Assembly: GCF_003096715.1 (NCBI RefSeq)
Contig: NZ_QEOL01000018.1
Coordinates: 62,001 to 126,000, forward strand
DNA length: 64,000 nt
Direction: 5' to 3'
Source: Paraburkholderia silvatlantica
GTDB lineage: Bacteria; Pseudomonadota; Gammaproteobacteria; Burkholderiales; Burkholderiaceae
Part shown: positions 51,265 through 59,453 of the stretch, one piece after another
Numbering within the stretch: position 1 is the first letter of the stretch
How the letters are laid out: every line of letters starts with the position of its first letter
Program-made: the position numbers and the translations under genes
Notes under the pieces: generated by a model
Database searches by the model: none
What the model was told of the DNA's origin: nothing
Seen by the model: only the letters and a program-made list of their open reading frames with translations

Positions 51265-52251
51265 TCAAACTGCCAACTGCTCGAACGCGCGCGTCGCGCG
51301 CCGGTCGGCAGGCACGATGAACGGTTGCGCATCGAGACGCCAGACGCTGCGCGTTTCGTCGCCGAGTTGCAGGTCGATGGAGGGCTCGCCGTGAATCTCG
51401 CCGATCTGCGCACACGCGATGTTCCGCGCCTGAAAACGCGCAATGACCGCATCGACGTGCTCGTCCCGCACGCTCAGCAAATAGCCAAAGCTCGGGAAAA
51501 TCTCCAGCCAGCGCGCGAGCGGCACGTCCGCGGGCCTGGGTAATCGATCGAGATCGATGCGCACGCCCACGCGCGAGCACTCGGCGAGCATCATCGCGGT
51601 TCCTGCGATGCCCGCCATGCTGATGTCTTTTGCAGCCGCGCAGAGCCCGCTTTCGGCAAGTTCCGCGAGCACCGCCAGGTCGCCGCGCAGACGTTGCGCG
51701 GGCGCCTCGGTCGCGGCGTTCCAGTATGGATACGGCTCCACGAATGCGCCGCGCAGGTCCACGGCCATGAGCAGCTTCTCGCCAGCCCGGGCCGCAAAGC
51801 TCGAGAGCAGATTTTTCGCTCGACCCAGTATTGCCACGGCGAGTTGCGTGCGCTCGCTGCGCGCATTGCTATGGCCGCCCACGATCGGCACGCCCAGTTG
51901 CCGCGCCGCCGCCGCCATACCTTCGAGCACCGGCGCGGCGGGTTCGACGCCATCGCTCCAGATCACATCGACGACGGCAATCGGCCGCCCCCCCATCGCG
52001 CACACGTCGCTGACGTTCACGAGCACCGAGCAGTAGCCCGCGAACCACGGCATCGCCTCGATCAGGTCGGTTACCATGCCTTCGGCGGCGAAAAGCAGAT
52101 ACCCGTCGCCATCGGGTATGGCGGCACAGTCGTCGCCCGCCGCCATCACCGCGTTGTCTGCATCCAGTGCGGCCAGCATCGGCGCGATATCGGCCTTGTG
52201 CGCGACGCCGCGGCCCGCACGCAGCTTCGCTACGATTTCGTCGAGCGTCAT
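51265..52251 (-). CDS. AIR-synthase-like (PurM/ThiL fold) protein, Sll0787 family (Nit1C)
   Basis: A 328-residue protein with the PurM/ThiL/SelD-type ATP-binding fold: DDCAAIPDGDGYLLFAAEG at the N-terminal metal-ATP site, LVNVSDVCAMGGRPIAVVD, VPIVGGHSNARSERTQL and CAAAKDISMAGIAGTAMML. Members of this fold phosphorylate or activate small molecules using ATP. The Sll0787 subfamily belongs to Nit1C clusters; its substrate is unknown. GGAGGG lies before ATG 52251, which overlaps the stop of the GNAT gene. Confidence 0.86.
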   Translation of the reverse strand: MTLDEIVAKLRAGRGVAHKADIAPMLAALDADNAVMAAGDDCAAIPDGDGYLLFAAEGMVTDLIEAMPWFAGYCSVLVNVSDVCAMGGRPIAVVDVIWSDGVEPAAPVLEGMAAAARQLGVPIVGGHSNARSERTQLAVAILGRAKNLLSSFAARAGEKLLMAVDLRGAFVEPYPYWNAATEAPAQRLRGDLAVLAELAESGLCAAAKDISMAGIAGTAMMLAECSRVGVRIDLDRLPRPADVPLARWLEIFPSFGYLLSVRDEHVDAVIARFQARNIACAQIGEIHGEPSIDLQLGDETRSVWRLDAQPFIVPADRRATRAFEQLAV

Positions 52252-52793
52252 GCTGCCCTCCGCTGATCGATGACGAAGCCGTCGAAAGGCGTGGCGCAGG
52301 GAGGATAGTGCGCAAGGTCGGCCTGCATGGCGTGATGCGCGCGCCCGAAGAACATCGCCTCCTCGACCGTGTGCCAGTGCAGGCGCCGAAAGAGCGGCGC
52401 ATTCTGCGCCTGGACGTGCGCGAGAAACGTCTCGCAGCCGAACGCGCGAGCGCTGCTCACGGCAAGACGGATCAGGGTCGCGCCAATGCGGCCATGACGC
52501 CGGTATGGCGCGCTCACCGCGAGGCGTGAGCCGTACCATGTCGCTTCCGTCGCATGATCGCGATGAATCCGTACGGTGCCGACCACTTGCGGCGACTCGC
52601 TGTGCGGATCGAGAACGGCAACGAGCAGTTGCGCGTGGGCGTCGATCTCGTCACGATCGTCGTGTGCGAAAATGCCCTGCTCCTCGCAGAACACGGCGCG
52701 GCGAATGGCAAACGCGGCTTCGCGCTCCCACGCATAACGCGCCCAGCGCACCACCATGACCTCGTCCCCGGCAACCGGATGAATGACGTTCAT
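52248..52793 (-). CDS. MSMEG_0567/Sll0786-family GNAT N-acetyltransferase (Nit1C)
   Basis: A 181-residue GNAT acyltransferase. The N-terminal part (AFAIRRAVFCEEQGIFAHDD) and the acetyl-CoA loop region RLAVSAPYRRHGRIGATLI (about residues 90-110) are typical, followed by HVQAQNAPLFRRLHWH. It would transfer an acyl group from CoA to an amine, which matters because the last genes of this operon handle acyl-CoA. It starts at ATG 52793 with AAGGTGG upstream, overlaps the radical SAM gene by four bases and the AIR-synthase-like gene by four. Confidence 0.86.
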   Translation of the reverse strand: MNVIHPVAGDEVMVVRWARYAWEREAAFAIRRAVFCEEQGIFAHDDRDEIDAHAQLLVAVLDPHSESPQVVGTVRIHRDHATEATWYGSRLAVSAPYRRHGRIGATLIRLAVSSARAFGCETFLAHVQAQNAPLFRRLHWHTVEEAMFFGRAHHAMQADLAHYPPCATPFDGFVIDQRRAA

Positions 52794-53911
52794 GCCGCCA
52801 CCTTTTCGAACGAAGAGAGCGAAGAACACGCACCGCATTTTCCGCAGCCCGCCTTGATATCGGCTGCGCGCAGGCCGGCCTCGCGCACCATCGTGCCAAG
52901 CGGCGCGAGTATCGAGCGCATGAATTCCGGCGTGGGTGGCGCATGATCCTCCAACGGCGTGCCGGAGATGGGCACGAACGGCACGACGAACGGATAAACA
53001 CCGATGCGCAGCAGTTGCTGAGCCATGTCGAGCACACGCTCGGGCGAATCGCCGAGTCCTGCGAGAATATAGGTGCTCACCTGGCCGCGCCCGAACACCT
53101 CGACCGCCGCTTCGAACGCCGCCATGTACCGGCTCACTGGCACCGTCGCCTTGCCGGGCATGATGCGCGCGCGCTCGGCCTCCCCCAGCACTTCCAGATG
53201 CATGCCGAGCGAATCGATGCCCGCCTCGCGCATGCGCGCAAACCACGCATCGTCGTCAGGCGGCTCGCATTGCGCCTGAAGCGGCAAATCGACCGCGCGC
53301 CGGATCGCACGCGCGCTGTCGCACAGGATGGCCGCGCCGCGATCGGGCGTGGACGGCGTGCCGGTCGTGAGCACCATGTGCTTCACGTTGTCGAGCAGCA
53401 CCGCCGCGCGCGCCACTTCAGCAAGCTGTTCCGGCGTCTTGTGCGCGACCGTGCGCCCCGCCGCGAGCGACTGCCCGATCGCACAGAACTTGCAGGCCTT
53501 CTTGCGGCTCTCGTAGCGAATACAGGTTTGCAGCACCGTGGTGGCAAGCACGTCGGTGCCATGCAATGTGGCGATGTGCGAATACGGCACGCCGTCGAGC
53601 GTTTGCAGCTTGTAAAAGCGCGGTTGCCTTGCGAACGCGATCTGCGCGACGGGGATGCTGCCGCGCTTGAGCACGCTCACGCCGTTTGCGTCGGGTGCAT
53701 TCGCGACGAACGCGGACTGGTGCGCGCTGTGCGTATGCACGGGCACCATCAGCGTGACGCCGTCGATCACCACGGCCTTGTGGTCGGACGGCCCTGCGCC
53801 GCCACGCCTCGACAGCCCCTCGTGGTCGGGCGCGGCAAGGCGCAGGCCGCTCGACTGCAGTTCAGTCAAGAGTTGCAGGCTCGATTCCGGGAAATTGACG
53901 CTGGCATTCAT
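52790..53911 (-). CDS. MSMEG_0568-family radical SAM protein (Nit1C)
   Basis: A 373-residue radical SAM enzyme. The SAM-cluster cysteines are Cys130, Cys140 and Cys143, in the unusual spacing CX9CX2C rather than CX3CX2C. A further cysteine group, Cys356, Cys359 and Cys362 (CGKCGAC), near the C-terminus could bind an auxiliary iron-sulfur cluster. Other blocks are VLTTGTPSTPDRGAA (Gly-rich SAM motif) and STYILAGLGDSPE. ATG 53911 lies inside the nitrilase gene, a 50-bp overlap. Its reaction is unknown; a role in making or using the nitrilase substrate is inferred from linkage. Confidence 0.88.
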   Translation of the reverse strand: MNASVNFPESSLQLLTELQSSGLRLAAPDHEGLSRRGGAGPSDHKAVVIDGVTLMVPVHTHSAHQSAFVANAPDANGVSVLKRGSIPVAQIAFARQPRFYKLQTLDGVPYSHIATLHGTDVLATTVLQTCIRYESRKKACKFCAIGQSLAAGRTVAHKTPEQLAEVARAAVLLDNVKHMVLTTGTPSTPDRGAAILCDSARAIRRAVDLPLQAQCEPPDDDAWFARMREAGIDSLGMHLEVLGEAERARIMPGKATVPVSRYMAAFEAAVEVFGRGQVSTYILAGLGDSPERVLDMAQQLLRIGVYPFVVPFVPISGTPLEDHAPPTPEFMRSILAPLGTMVREAGLRAADIKAGCGKCGACSSLSSFEKVAA

Positions 53912-54887
53912 CGTGGGAGCTCCATGAAGCGGTGACGGGCGTGTCGTCGAAGGAGAAAACAGGCGTGGCGGGCCGTTCGTTGATCGCGAGACTGAGTAGT
54001 TCGGGCCGCGCATAGTGGCCAACCGAATCCATCATCCGTTTGCGCTTGGTGATGAGCGCCATGTCGAGATCGGCAATCACCATGCCCTCGCCTTCGCGCA
54101 GCGGCGCGGCGAGATGCTGGCCTTCGGGTGAGACGATCGCCGCATTGCAGCCGCCGCGCAGCGCCTTCTGCAGCTTCGGATCGCCTGTGACGGAGGCGAT
54201 CTGCGCATCGGTCAGCCATCCCGTTGCGTTCACAACAAAACACCCCGATTCGAGCGCGTGATGGCGGATCGTCACCTCGATCTGCTCGGCGAAGATCGGC
54301 CCGACGAGGGAACCCGGAAACTGACTGCAATGGATCTCCTCGTGCTGCGTCATCAGCGCGTAGCGCGCCAGCGGGTTATAGTGCTCCCAGCAGGCGAGCG
54401 CGCCCACGCGGCCCACGGCAGTGTGCGCGACCTTCAGGCCGGCTGCGTCGCCCTGCCCCCAGATCATTCGCTCATGGAACGTGGGCGTGAGCTTGCGCCG
54501 CTTCACCTTGATCTGGCCGTCTGTATCGAAGATCAACTGCGTGTTGTAGAGGCTGCCGTGATCGCGCTCGTTCACGCCGAGCACGATCACCATGCCGTGC
54601 TCGCGCGCGAGCGCGCCGATGGTTTCCGTCACGGGACCGGGTATCGTCACCGCCTGCTCGTACAGCCGCAGATGCTCCGTGCCCGACTGCACCGGCGGCA
54701 GCACGAACGAAAAGTACGGGTAGTACGGCAGAAACGTTTCGGGAAACACGGCCAGTTGCACGCCCTCGCGCGCGGCGCTGACGATCGCGTCGCAGACACG
54801 CGCGAGCGTGCCCGTGCACGATTCGAGATCCGGCGCGATCTGCACGGCGGCGGCGCGAACGATGCGCTTCGTGGATGGAGTCGACAT
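53862..54887 (-). CDS. Nit6803-type nitrilase (Nit1C)
   Basis: A 341-residue carbon-nitrogen hydrolase with the full nitrilase triad: Glu50 in VFPETFLPYYPYFSF, Lys132 in RRKLTPTFHE and Cys166 in LACWEHYNP, plus the second Glu139. The EHYN sequence after the Cys is that of true nitrilases, which turn a nitrile into acid and ammonia, and the N-terminal YYPYFSF segment is that of the Nit6803 subgroup. The natural substrate of the group is not settled; Nit1C clusters have been linked to growth on cyanide. It lies between the MSMEG_0572 gene and the radical SAM gene. Confidence 0.93.
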   Translation of the reverse strand: MSTPSTKRIVRAAAVQIAPDLESCTGTLARVCDAIVSAAREGVQLAVFPETFLPYYPYFSFVLPPVQSGTEHLRLYEQAVTIPGPVTETIGALAREHGMVIVLGVNERDHGSLYNTQLIFDTDGQIKVKRRKLTPTFHERMIWGQGDAAGLKVAHTAVGRVGALACWEHYNPLARYALMTQHEEIHCSQFPGSLVGPIFAEQIEVTIRHHALESGCFVVNATGWLTDAQIASVTGDPKLQKALRGGCNAAIVSPEGQHLAAPLREGEGMVIADLDMALITKRKRMMDSVGHYARPELLSLAINERPATPVFSFDDTPVTASWSSHDECQRQFPGIEPATLD

Positions 54888-54905
54888 GGCGATACCCGTG
54901 CGAAC

Positions 54906-55388
54906 TCAAACCGTCCAGGTGTCGATCACGAGCGCGTTCGACTTGCGATGCAGCAGCTTCAGGTCGAGCACGTCGAGCGGATTGATGGCCCGCACGCCTT
55001 CGATCAGCGCGGCTTCGCTTTGGCCATAGAGTGCTTGCAGCGCGAAGCGGCATGCGTAGACCTTGCCGCCTTCGGCCATGAACTTCATCAACTGGTTGTT
55101 GAAGTTCAGATGGCCCGGAAAGGCTTCGGCCCCGAGCGTCGGGAAACCGCGCTGCACGCCCAGCATCACACCCGGGCCGTAAAGCAGGATCGACGTTTCA
55201 AAACCTTTGCGCTGCAGGCGCGTGGCCTGGAGCATGTTGACGAAGCCAATGGAACCTTCGAACGCGACGGTATGGAACGTGACGAGTGCTTTCTCGCCGC
55301 GTTCTGCCTTGACGTCCTCGAAGACCTTCTCTTCGTAATCGACGAGGAAGTCACCGGTCTTGTGGGCGGGCGTGGTGATGGCGGGCAT
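54906..55388 (-). CDS. MSMEG_0572/Sll0783-family protein (Nit1C)
   Basis: A 160-residue protein, first gene of the leftward cluster. It has KALVTFHTVAFEGSIGFVNM, FETSILLYGPGVMLGVQRGF and KVYACRFALQALYGQ, a DsrE-like alpha/beta sulfur-relay type fold in outline, including one conserved Cys in YACRFA. In annotations it is called a nitrogen-starvation response protein. Function unknown. GGAG seven bases before ATG 55388 sets the start. Promoter elements should lie in the gap shared with the MocR gene. Confidence 0.85.
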   Translation of the reverse strand: MPAITTPAHKTGDFLVDYEEKVFEDVKAERGEKALVTFHTVAFEGSIGFVNMLQATRLQRKGFETSILLYGPGVMLGVQRGFPTLGAEAFPGHLNFNNQLMKFMAEGGKVYACRFALQALYGQSEAALIEGVRAINPLDVLDLKLLHRKSNALVIDTWTV

Positions 55389-55757
55389 TGCATGACTCCG
55401 TTCAATGATTGAGGACTGTGGCCGACCGGTGGCCGGCGTCTCTCTTTTCGCAACGGGTATGCCATCAAGTGGCATGCGTCATGCAATCAATCGCCAATCA
55501 ATGCCGCGTGCCGCGAATGATCCGGGTGATGATTTCTCACGAAGCGCTGACGAGGCGCGCGTGGATGATGTGGGTCGCAATCCGCGCGGCGCCGCGTTCG
55601 CCCCGGCGTTGGGCAACACGCATGCGACTGAGGTGCATGCATGCATCATTTCGGATCATTCGATGCGATCACCTGCAATCAATTGTTTTATTTTTCGCTG
55701 CTCATTCTCACTAGAATGAATCAGCCCATCTTCGCAGGCGCTTTTGCGTAATGCCCT
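55389..55757. promoter_or_regulatory. Divergent control region of the Nit1C cluster and MocR regulator
   Basis: A 369-bp gap between divergent genes. At 55702-55719 TCATTCT and AGAATGA form perfect 7-bp arms around CACT, 38 bp before the MocR start. An AT-rich run (TTGTTTTATTTTTC) lies just upstream at 55684-55697. Near 55655-55675 the strings GGATCATTCGATGCGATCA give a loose direct repeat. MocR proteins usually bind paired direct repeats in such a gap. Specific binding sites are not proven. Confidence 0.45.
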
Positions 55758-57149
55758 ATGTCGAACCTGACCGCTCACTGGCTCAAACGGCTTGCCGAAA
55801 GTGACAAGCCCGTTTATCAGACCATTCCCGATCTCATCGAAGAAGACGTGGCGAGCGGCCGCCTGCGACCGCGCGACCGGCTGCCGGCGTTGCGCGATCT
55901 CTCCGACGCACTCAGGATCAATTACACCACGCTCGCGCGCGGCTATGCCGAAGCGCGCAAACGGGGCTTGATCGATTCGCGCGCGGGCAGCGGTTCATAC
56001 GTGCGAGGACGGCCGCCTGCGGTCCCGCTTCGCGCAGGCACCGCGCTGGAAATGACCATGAACATGCCGCCCGAGCCGCCGGAATTGACGGCGCTGCTCG
56101 CGGAATCGGCAGCGCAGGTCATCGGCACGGCCGACCCGTGGTCCATGCTTCGTTATCAGGATTTTGGGGGCTCGCAGTTCGAGCGCAGCATGGCGAGCCA
56201 GTGGCTGCGCCACACGCTGCCTTCGCTTCGCGCGGACGCGCTGCTGGTCTGCCCCGGTATCCATAATGCGCTCGTCGCATTGCTGCTGCGGCTCGTCAAG
56301 CCCGGCGAAGCCATCTGCACCGATTGCCTCGCGTATCCCGGTTTGAAAGTGATCGCGAATCAGCTGGGCATGCCGCTCGCACCGTTGCCCCGCGACGACG
56401 AAGGCCTCAACGCCACGGCATTCGAAGCGCTCTGCAAGACGCGCAAGCCCGGCGTGCTCTACTGCAATCCCACGCTACAGAATCCGACCACGCGCACGCT
56501 CTCGCAAACCCGCCGCGAGCATATTGCCGATATCGCGCTTCGCTACAACGTGCCCATCATCGAAGACGACGCCTACGGCATGCTCTGCGAAACGCCGCCC
56601 GTCGCGCTCGCCACGCTCGCGCCCGAACTCACCTATTACGTGACGGGCATGTCCAAGTGCTTCGGCGCAGGCTTGCGCGTGGCCTTCGTCGTCGCGCCGG
56701 GCGCGCGTCATGCGGAGCGGCTTTCCGGCGCGCTGCGCGCGACCACGGTGATGGCGAGCCCGTATATGTCGCATCTCGCGGCGCGCTGGATCGAAAGCGG
56801 TGTTGCTCAGCAGATGCTCGAGGCCATTCGCAACGAGTGCGCGGTACGCCAGCACATCGCAGCACAGGTTTTTGCGTCGCGCGAAATCGAAGCGTCCAGC
56901 GACTGTTTTCATCTTTGGCTCACGGTGCCTTCGGAAACGGGCTGGAGTGCTTCGGAACTCGCCTCACATTTGCGCACGAAGCAGATTGGCGTGGTCTCGG
57001 GCGCGGCGTTCAGCACCGATGGCAATCCGCCCAACGCCGTGCGCATCTGCCTTGGCGGGCCCGGCGATGCAACCGCGATGGAGGAGTCGCTGCACCTCGT
57101 GGCGGACATGCTCGATCATCCCGACCATCTGCATTCGCCAATGCTCTGA
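55758..57149 (+). CDS. MocR-type regulator (GntR HTH + aminotransferase-like domain)
   Basis: A 463-residue fusion of a GntR winged helix-turn-helix (about 10-85: IPDLIEEDVASGRLRPRDRL, LSDALRINYTTLARGYAEA) and a fold-type I aminotransferase domain. The PLP-binding Lys is in TGMSKCFGAGLRVAFV near residue 300, and the cofactor Asp/Tyr are in IIEDDAYGML. MocR proteins use bound PLP and an amino compound to switch DNA binding. Divergent placement from the nine-gene nitrilase cluster makes it the likely regulator, possibly sensing an amino-nitrile or amine. Confidence 0.9.
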   Translation: MSNLTAHWLKRLAESDKPVYQTIPDLIEEDVASGRLRPRDRLPALRDLSDALRINYTTLARGYAEARKRGLIDSRAGSGSYVRGRPPAVPLRAGTALEMTMNMPPEPPELTALLAESAAQVIGTADPWSMLRYQDFGGSQFERSMASQWLRHTLPSLRADALLVCPGIHNALVALLLRLVKPGEAICTDCLAYPGLKVIANQLGMPLAPLPRDDEGLNATAFEALCKTRKPGVLYCNPTLQNPTTRTLSQTRREHIADIALRYNVPIIEDDAYGMLCETPPVALATLAPELTYYVTGMSKCFGAGLRVAFVVAPGARHAERLSGALRATTVMASPYMSHLAARWIESGVAQQMLEAIRNECAVRQHIAAQVFASREIEASSDCFHLWLTVPSETGWSASELASHLRTKQIGVVSGAAFSTDGNPPNAVRICLGGPGDATAMEESLHLVADMLDHPDHLHSPML

Positions 57150-57254
57150 AAGGCGGCTTGCCCGTTTTTCGGCAAAGCTTTGCGCGCCAGCGGCACGAAT
57201 CTGACGGCGCCCGCCGGTCGTCAAGAAACGTGGAGGCGGCGGGCGAGCCAGGTC

Positions 57255-58700
57255 CTACCAGCCGTACTTGAGTTCGATACCGGCGTAGTCGGCATTGTGA
57301 CCGCCCGCCTGGCGTATCGTGTTCCCCACCTGGAAGTGCACGGCTTCGATCGAACCAATGAGGTTTGCCGCAATCGTCCAGTCCGCGCGCAACTGCACAT
57401 ACATACCGGTCCACAGACTTCCCTTGCCTGCCGTGCCGGGTACGACCTGACTGCCCTGTTGATACACGGCGTCGCCGGTCGTCTCGCGCCACTGGAAACC
57501 CAGCGCACCAAGCAGCGCGAGATTCGCGGTCGGCTTGAGCGTGATGGAAGGCTTCACGTGAATCAGGTTCGAATAGCCCGTATAGCCGGCCAGCGTGAAG
57601 TAGTAGCCGTTGGGAAACAGCGGGTTGAAGGTGCCGATCCGGCCATCGTGTGGATGCCGGTCGCCCGAAGCCGCATCGACTTGCAGCCCGATGCGCGGCG
57701 ACCAGGGCATGTCGAGCTGGTAGCCCGCGATCGTGCCTACCGCCCACGCGCCGATCGTGCTGTTGCCGACCGTACCCGTCTGCAACATGCCTTCGGCGTC
57801 CCAGTCGAAGCGCCCCTGCGTGCCGGTGTAACGCAAGTCCCATACGTCACGGCGCTCGGCGCCGCTCGCATCGAGATATCGCGCGTTGCTGCGGTTATAG
57901 CGGGACCAGTAGCCGGACAGATCGCCGGGCCCCACCGACTGGCGCTCGAAACGCACGCCGCTGAAGGTGAGATCGCGATTCGACACGTCGTCGAACACGG
58001 TCGCGTCGCGGTACTGCACGGGCTGCGTCGCGTACGCAATGAAGCGCCACTTCCGATATTCGTAGTCGGCCCAGACTGCGTCGAAGGCCTGGCGCACGTT
58101 CGGGCCATCACGCACGGAAATGAAACGCTGCAAGTCGAACGCCATTTCCTGGCGGCCAATGCGAACCTTGACCGTGCCGCCGCCGAGCGCGCCCGTATAG
58201 GTCACGAATGCCTGCTCGACATCGAGCGGATTCTTGTCCACGGGCGTAACCGCGTTCTTGCCGAATGGACGGGCGTCCTCGAGTTGCACGAAGAACTGCC
58301 AGTGCTGTGCGAGATGCGCGTCGGCGTGCACTTCCACGCGCTGGAGCAGGTACGTGTCCGACTGCGCGGAACCGATGCCGAACAACGGCGCGTTATTGCT
58401 TTCGATCCGCTCGCGCAGATTCGCGCCGAGCGAAAGATATGACGAGGGGTCGCCGCCGAGCGGGATGTACTTTAGGCCGTCGAGCGGCTTGCGCGCAACG
58501 CACGGATTGGCGAGCACGGACCAGTCTTCCTGCCAGCGATTGAACATGACGACAGGACGTTTGACGTCGCACGTGGCGACGGCCTGGATGCTATCTGTTT
58601 GCGCGAACGCCGCATCGGCGGCCGTCAGCAACAGCCCTGCGACGGCCGTCGCGCTGGCGGCCTTTTCGAACCGCCGCCCTCGCATCGTGCTCGATACCAT
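57255..58700 (-). CDS. Alginate-export-type outer-membrane porin
   Basis: A 481-residue outer-membrane protein with a signal peptide (about residues 1-34, ending AAFAQ) and an alginate-export-type beta barrel: LRERIESNNAPLFGIG, VRIGRQEMAFDLQRFIS, GYWSRYNRSNARYLD, MPWSPRIGLQVDAASGD, ending with ELKYGW. Such porins pass small or anionic solutes, and in Burkholderiaceae often accompany catabolic operons. ATG 58700 has AAGGAA upstream. It ends a leftward operon and is convergent with the MocR gene. The 105-bp gap 57150-57254 may hold a weak hairpin (TTGCC...GGCAA at 57158). Confidence 0.85.
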   Translation of the reverse strand: MVSSTMRGRRFEKAASATAVAGLLLTAADAAFAQTDSIQAVATCDVKRPVVMFNRWQEDWSVLANPCVARKPLDGLKYIPLGGDPSSYLSLGANLRERIESNNAPLFGIGSAQSDTYLLQRVEVHADAHLAQHWQFFVQLEDARPFGKNAVTPVDKNPLDVEQAFVTYTGALGGGTVKVRIGRQEMAFDLQRFISVRDGPNVRQAFDAVWADYEYRKWRFIAYATQPVQYRDATVFDDVSNRDLTFSGVRFERQSVGPGDLSGYWSRYNRSNARYLDASGAERRDVWDLRYTGTQGRFDWDAEGMLQTGTVGNSTIGAWAVGTIAGYQLDMPWSPRIGLQVDAASGDRHPHDGRIGTFNPLFPNGYYFTLAGYTGYSNLIHVKPSITLKPTANLALLGALGFQWRETTGDAVYQQGSQVVPGTAGKGSLWTGMYVQLRADWTIAANLIGSIEAVHFQVGNTIRQAGGHNADYAGIELKYGW

Positions 58701-58757
58701 GAGTTTCCTTGCCGTTGCCGGCTTGTGATTGGAAGTGTCCGACCGGCTCACCTTGCT

Positions 58758-59453
58758 TCACGTGTGCCCCGGCGTCGCCGCACGCTCGTATGCGCCGGTG
58801 GTCAACGCGAGTCCCGCAAGCGCGCACGCCGGCGCGAGCAGCGCCCAAAAGCCTGCGTAGCGCAATGCCAGCGCGCCAGCCACCGCGCCGATCGCAAATG
58901 CGACGATGGCCGGCATCATCTTCCCCAAGCGCGCACGTGCGGCGTCGCGTGCGCTCCCGGCCGTACTCGCGGACAGCATGTCGACTACGTCGAGGATGGC
59001 TTGGGTGACGTTGCCCGTCATCACGGTATTCGGCACACCGGCACGCTGGATCAGGCGCGGATGCGCGTTCTGCACGCCCATCGCAAACGCACCGACCACA
59101 CCGGCCACGATGACCGGCAGGCTGTCGGGCCCGCTGACCGGCGTCGCCCAGACACCCGCGAGGCAAAAGCCGACCATGAGCACGGCTTGCACCAGATGTA
59201 GCAGGCGCGCGCCCTGACGTGCATACGCCTCGGGGAGCGACCGCACCAGCAGGCTGCTGAGAACAACCCCGCCGATGAATGCGGGAAACACGATCAGCTT
59301 GAGCACGACGCCCTTGCCATAGCCTGCAATGCCGGCGCCGATCAGCACGAAGTTGCCTGTGACGTGCGCGGTGAACAACCCGAACAGCGCCACGAAGCTC
59401 AGCGTATCGACGAATCCGGCGATGGCGGCGAGTATCGTGTCCTCGTGTTTCAT
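58758..59453 (-). CDS. DUF1275 (YoaK) family membrane protein
   Basis: A 231-residue protein with six likely membrane helices, beginning ILAAIAGFVDTLSFVALFGLF and containing AHVTGNFVLIGAGIAGYG, VVGAFAMGVQNAHP and VPNTVMTGNVTQAILDVVDM. These are the DUF1275/YoaK landmarks. The function of the family is unknown; transport is suspected. Its ATG overlaps the stop of the VOC gene. Confidence 0.87.
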   Translation of the reverse strand: MKHEDTILAAIAGFVDTLSFVALFGLFTAHVTGNFVLIGAGIAGYGKGVVLKLIVFPAFIGGVVLSSLLVRSLPEAYARQGARLLHLVQAVLMVGFCLAGVWATPVSGPDSLPVIVAGVVGAFAMGVQNAHPRLIQRAGVPNTVMTGNVTQAILDVVDMLSASTAGSARDAARARLGKMMPAIVAFAIGAVAGALALRYAGFWALLAPACALAGLALTTGAYERAATPGHT

